Of a DNA stretch of 15,149 bases, positions 12,796-15,149 are shown piece by piece. Position 1 is the stretch's first letter. Each line of letters begins with the position of its first letter. The position numbers and the translations under genes are program-made. Below the pieces are notes generated by a model that did not search any database, had not been told where the DNA came from, and saw only the letters and a list, made by a program, of their open reading frames with translations. The stretch spans positions 1-15,149 of the forward strand of contig JAIPBB010000108.1 of NCBI GenBank assembly GCA_021739805.1, given 5' to 3'. Source of the DNA: Saprospiraceae bacterium. GTDB lineage: Bacteria > Bacteroidota > Bacteroidia > Bacteroidales > JAIPBB01.

Positions 12796-15009
12796 CTATA
12801 ATTGTTCATACACATATTTGAGAGTGAAAGAATCATTAGTAGTGTTGAATCGTTGCTTTCTATTTTCCCTAAGAAGTTTATGGAGTGCCCTGTCAGTATA
12901 GGTTGGATGGATTCCGATAGGATTCATAAAACTTGGTTCCATTGTAACATCATTATGTCCCACACGTCTTCCGTACATTTCTTTATTGAATCCATTCGCT
13001 CCAAGAGAAAGATCTATTTGTCCTCCAAAAATTAATACTTGAAGACCGTATTGTGGTACGATTGATGTAGCTTTATTATATGTGTAATCAGGTCCGTTTC
13101 TAATATTATAACCAATTTGTCCTGAAAAATAATTAGTATCTTTGTTGTATGTACTTGAAACTGTGTGTAAAAATGATGTGCTTAAATCAAAAGCTGTTGA
13201 AACTATTTGCCAAGGTGATGCTTCTTGTCCATAGAATAAACTATCTCCTTGTGCTAAGAGTTGATAGAAACCATTTGTCTGTGCTGTCGTCCATGTTGGA
13301 TCCAGATGAAGCAGTATTGGTCGTCCCATTGCTTCTTCAATATCGTCAATAAATCTATTGTAAAAAGGAGGTCCTTGTATCCGTGCTTTAATCTGTTGCG
13401 CAGTCACTTGAATACTGTCTGGCGTTATGGTATCGTTTACAGTATGGGGTACAGGAATATATTTTCTTGGTAACATAAGGTCGAATCCTGTGAGTGTTGT
13501 GTCTGAAGCGGTTATGACGAGAGGGAAGGTGATAGCGTCTTTTCTTGCGAAGTGTGTTGACAATCCTCCGTATTCTAAAACTATTGGTGTGTTCGTTGGT
13601 AAGTCTTCGACTGCGAAGTCTCCGTTGGCATTGGTGAATGCTGAATCGATAATGTTTCCCGTTTGTGTGTTTCGGAATCGTACTTTTACATTATTGAGTG
13701 AGTTTGATGTGAAGTATTCTTCTACTGTTCCGCTAACGTCTTTCGTTTGGGGAAGAGGTGGAATTGGTTTGACACTAATAATTCCTAGATTGTTAAATCC
13801 TTCAACTAATGTGACTGTGGTATCGTAGGGTATGAATGTGATGCTTTGACTTGTCGGTTCAATATGGATGTTATATGTTGCCGATACCGTTCCTTTAGGA
13901 GAAGTTGTTTTTGATGTTGTTGATGGTGAAGAAAATGCCAGTCGTGATGTGGTGGATGGTTGAGGCGGTGTTTGTGGTTGTTCTAATGTTGCCGCTTCGT
14001 TGTGGAATAATTTAACAACTCCTTCTTCTTTATTTTCTCCTATAAGTTGTGCCACATATACTCCTGTGCTCACCCTTGCTCCCGATTGATTGGTCCCGTC
14101 CCAATAGAATGAATTTCCATCTACATCGATGGTTGTAACTCGTTGTCCTGCTATGTTGTAAATAATAACGTCATCAATCTTACGACTTCCGCTGATGGAA
14201 ATACCTCGTCCTCCGTTGTTGGCAATGACCGTTTCAATGGTTTGGTGTTCTTCCATTCCTGTCGTATCTGGTATGGTATCTGGTATGCTGTCCACCGTTG
14301 GAATGGGGAGACTGTCTAGACTAAATGTTGGTCCTGTTGTTGTAATAAATTTATGTGAAGGATGGAAAGAAGGTGTGAAGGTTACTTTTGCTCCATCGAC
14401 TGCTGTTAGAGGAGTAATTCTATAGACGTCCCCTGATGCTTCAGCATAAACAGTATCGTGTACAGCAATACTATCTTTTTGGGCTTGTGCAAAAGTTGTC
14501 AATGCTGAAAGTATTAAAATACTTGCTGCTACAGCAGTTTTTTTCAATACTTTCCATAGATTTTTTGTTTTAGGAGCTTTGTAATTTTCAATTTGTTTTG
14601 AGTTTTCAAACTCATGCGTATAAGTATAGTTTTCGAGATGTGCTAATAAATGAATTTGTTTGTTTGGGCTTAGGTTTTCACTAATGAGTTTAACAGTCAA
14701 ATTTTGTTTTAGTTCTTGTTTAACAGCATTTAAAATTTGTTCAGATTTTCCTGATTTAAAAAGATAATCGAGTAGGATAATAGCTTTAAGTTTTTCATCG
14801 TATGATGCTTTTATGAAAGGCAAAATATTTGCAAATTCATTAAGCATACCAAATCGTTTGTAAGTAAGATAGTGCAAATCATACTGGTGGATTTGCCTGT
14901 TATTAATTCTGCCGCCGCTTCGAAGATTATTTTTTCCTCCTGATTTATTAAATCCTGTTCCGTGAGAAATACGGCGTGTTACTGATTTTGAACGAAGATT
15001 ATAGCCCAT
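12796..15009 (-). CDS. Large multidomain envelope protein of unknown function
   Basis: A 737-residue protein I do not recognise as a whole. Residues 1-150 are basic and helical, without a signal peptide. Residues 150-176 (NLWKVLKKTAVAASILI then LSALTTFAQAQ) look exactly like a signal peptide or single membrane span, so the N-terminus would stay in the cytoplasm. Residues about 177-255 are Thr/Pro/Asp-rich. Residues about 258-337 resemble the FlgD-like or T9SS type A fold (VIIYNIAGQRV, FYWDGTNQSG, GVYVAQLIG), here internal. A Ser/Thr/Pro linker (339-372) follows. Residues about 424-510 resemble a carboxypeptidase regulatory-like beta domain (VSGTVEEYF, TNANGDFAVEDLPT). The C-terminal part (about 535-737) has EPSFMNPIGI and YTDRALHKLL, loosely like a metzincin end, but no HExxH. 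Base composition of the middle is less AT-rich than neighbouring genes. A promoter-like box and a leader hairpin lie upstream. The coding call is firm; the role is unknown. Confidence 0.85.
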   Translation of the reverse strand: MGYNLRSKSVTRRISHGTGFNKSGGKNNLRSGGRINNRQIHQYDLHYLTYKRFGMLNEFANILPFIKASYDEKLKAIILLDYLFKSGKSEQILNAVKQELKQNLTVKLISENLSPNKQIHLLAHLENYTYTHEFENSKQIENYKAPKTKNLWKVLKKTAVAASILILSALTTFAQAQKDSIAVHDTVYAEASGDVYRITPLTAVDGAKVTFTPSFHPSHKFITTTGPTFSLDSLPIPTVDSIPDTIPDTTGMEEHQTIETVIANNGGRGISISGSRKIDDVIIYNIAGQRVTTIDVDGNSFYWDGTNQSGARVSTGVYVAQLIGENKEEGVVKLFHNEAATLEQPQTPPQPSTTSRLAFSSPSTTSKTTSPKGTVSATYNIHIEPTSQSITFIPYDTTVTLVEGFNNLGIISVKPIPPLPQTKDVSGTVEEYFTSNSLNNVKVRFRNTQTGNIIDSAFTNANGDFAVEDLPTNTPIVLEYGGLSTHFARKDAITFPLVITASDTTLTGFDLMLPRKYIPVPHTVNDTITPDSIQVTAQQIKARIQGPPFYNRFIDDIEEAMGRPILLHLDPTWTTAQTNGFYQLLAQGDSLFYGQEASPWQIVSTAFDLSTSFLHTVSSTYNKDTNYFSGQIGYNIRNGPDYTYNKATSIVPQYGLQVLIFGGQIDLSLGANGFNKEMYGRRVGHNDVTMEPSFMNPIGIHPTYTDRALHKLLRENRKQRFNTTNDSFTLKYVYEQL

Positions 15010-15020
15010 TTTATTTTAGG

Positions 15021-15074
15021 TGGGTTCTAAAAATTCATTTTTTCTCTTTAGATTTAAAAAAATCACAGAACCCA
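15021..15074 (-). promoter_or_regulatory. Long inverted repeat in the leader of the 737-residue protein gene
   Basis: TGGGTTCT (15021-15028) and AGAACCCA (15067-15074) are perfect complements 38 bases apart, and within them ATTTTTT and AAAAAAT can form a second stem. It lies between the candidate promoter and the ATG, so it would be in the mRNA leader. The role is unknown. Confidence 0.45.
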
Positions 15075-15098
15075 TTAAACGATTTTCTTAAATCATAT

Positions 15099-15106
15099 CA
15101 AAATTA
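15099..15106 (-). promoter_or_regulatory. Candidate -7 box for the 737-residue protein gene
   Basis: The minus strand reads TAATTTTG (TAnnTTTG), about 90 bases before the ATG. No good -33 TTG is visible in the remaining upstream sequence. Confidence 0.35.
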
Positions 15107-15149
15107 CAATATTAATTTTAATTATCACATATAAAAAGTATCTTTTTTT

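Noticed and set aside
12802..14425. Several plus-strand open frames opposite the 737-residue gene
   Set aside because: They are antisense shadows, rich in Ser/Val/Cys without domains, while the minus-strand frame has continuous domain-like structure.
1..15149. Insertion sequence or prophage
   Set aside because: No transposase, integrase, phage gene or target-site duplication is visible; the arrays are simple tandem repeats.

Overview
The window comes from an AT-rich member of the Bacteroidota, probably a Bacteroidales-like lineage. The evidence is a PorX-type response regulator fused to a PglZ domain, a C10 protease with a type IX secretion (T9SS) C-terminal sorting domain, several lipoproteins with the short lipobox-Cys-Lys-Lys pattern, matches to the Bacteroidota promoter form TAnnTTTG, and the HD-hydrolase/lpxD neighbourhood. 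No RNA gene, insertion sequence or CRISPR array is visible.

Layout. (1) 1-2722: shikimate genes aroB then aroA on the minus strand, overlapping as TAATG, with heptamer arrays downstream and a long heptamer array inside aroA. (2) 2887-5269: a plus-strand cluster of a lipoprotein, a secreted C10 cysteine protease and a second small lipoprotein. (3) 5301-6445: a CAP/SCP-domain lipoprotein with its own promoter and a terminator. (4) 6444-10121, minus strand: alanine dehydrogenase, a 315-base repeat-filled gap, tsaE and porX. (5) 10213-12645, plus strand: an HD-domain phosphohydrolase and lpxD, separated by an octamer array. (6) 12796-15009, minus strand: a large unrecognised multidomain envelope protein with a structured leader.

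How the genes fit together. Most are core metabolism or envelope functions: aromatic amino acid precursors, alanine/pyruvate interconversion, tRNA t6A modification and lipid A acylation. PorX (T9SS control in Porphyromonas and relatives) and the C10 protease (a probable T9SS cargo) lie in the same window, but nothing in the sequence shows a direct regulatory link.

The most unusual feature is the number of short-unit tandem arrays, with unit lengths of 7, 8, 11 and 14-18 bases. Two stand out. In aroA, 28 heptamers form nine in-frame heptapeptides inside the enzyme; the position in each 21-base block where the common heptamer would read TGA always carries the variant that reads TTA. Between ald and tsaE, about eight units each carry a small inverted repeat around TTC (GAA on the minus strand), and the arms differ between units while staying complementary. 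On the minus strand two of these match the known, exceptionally stable GCGAAGC DNA mini-hairpin.
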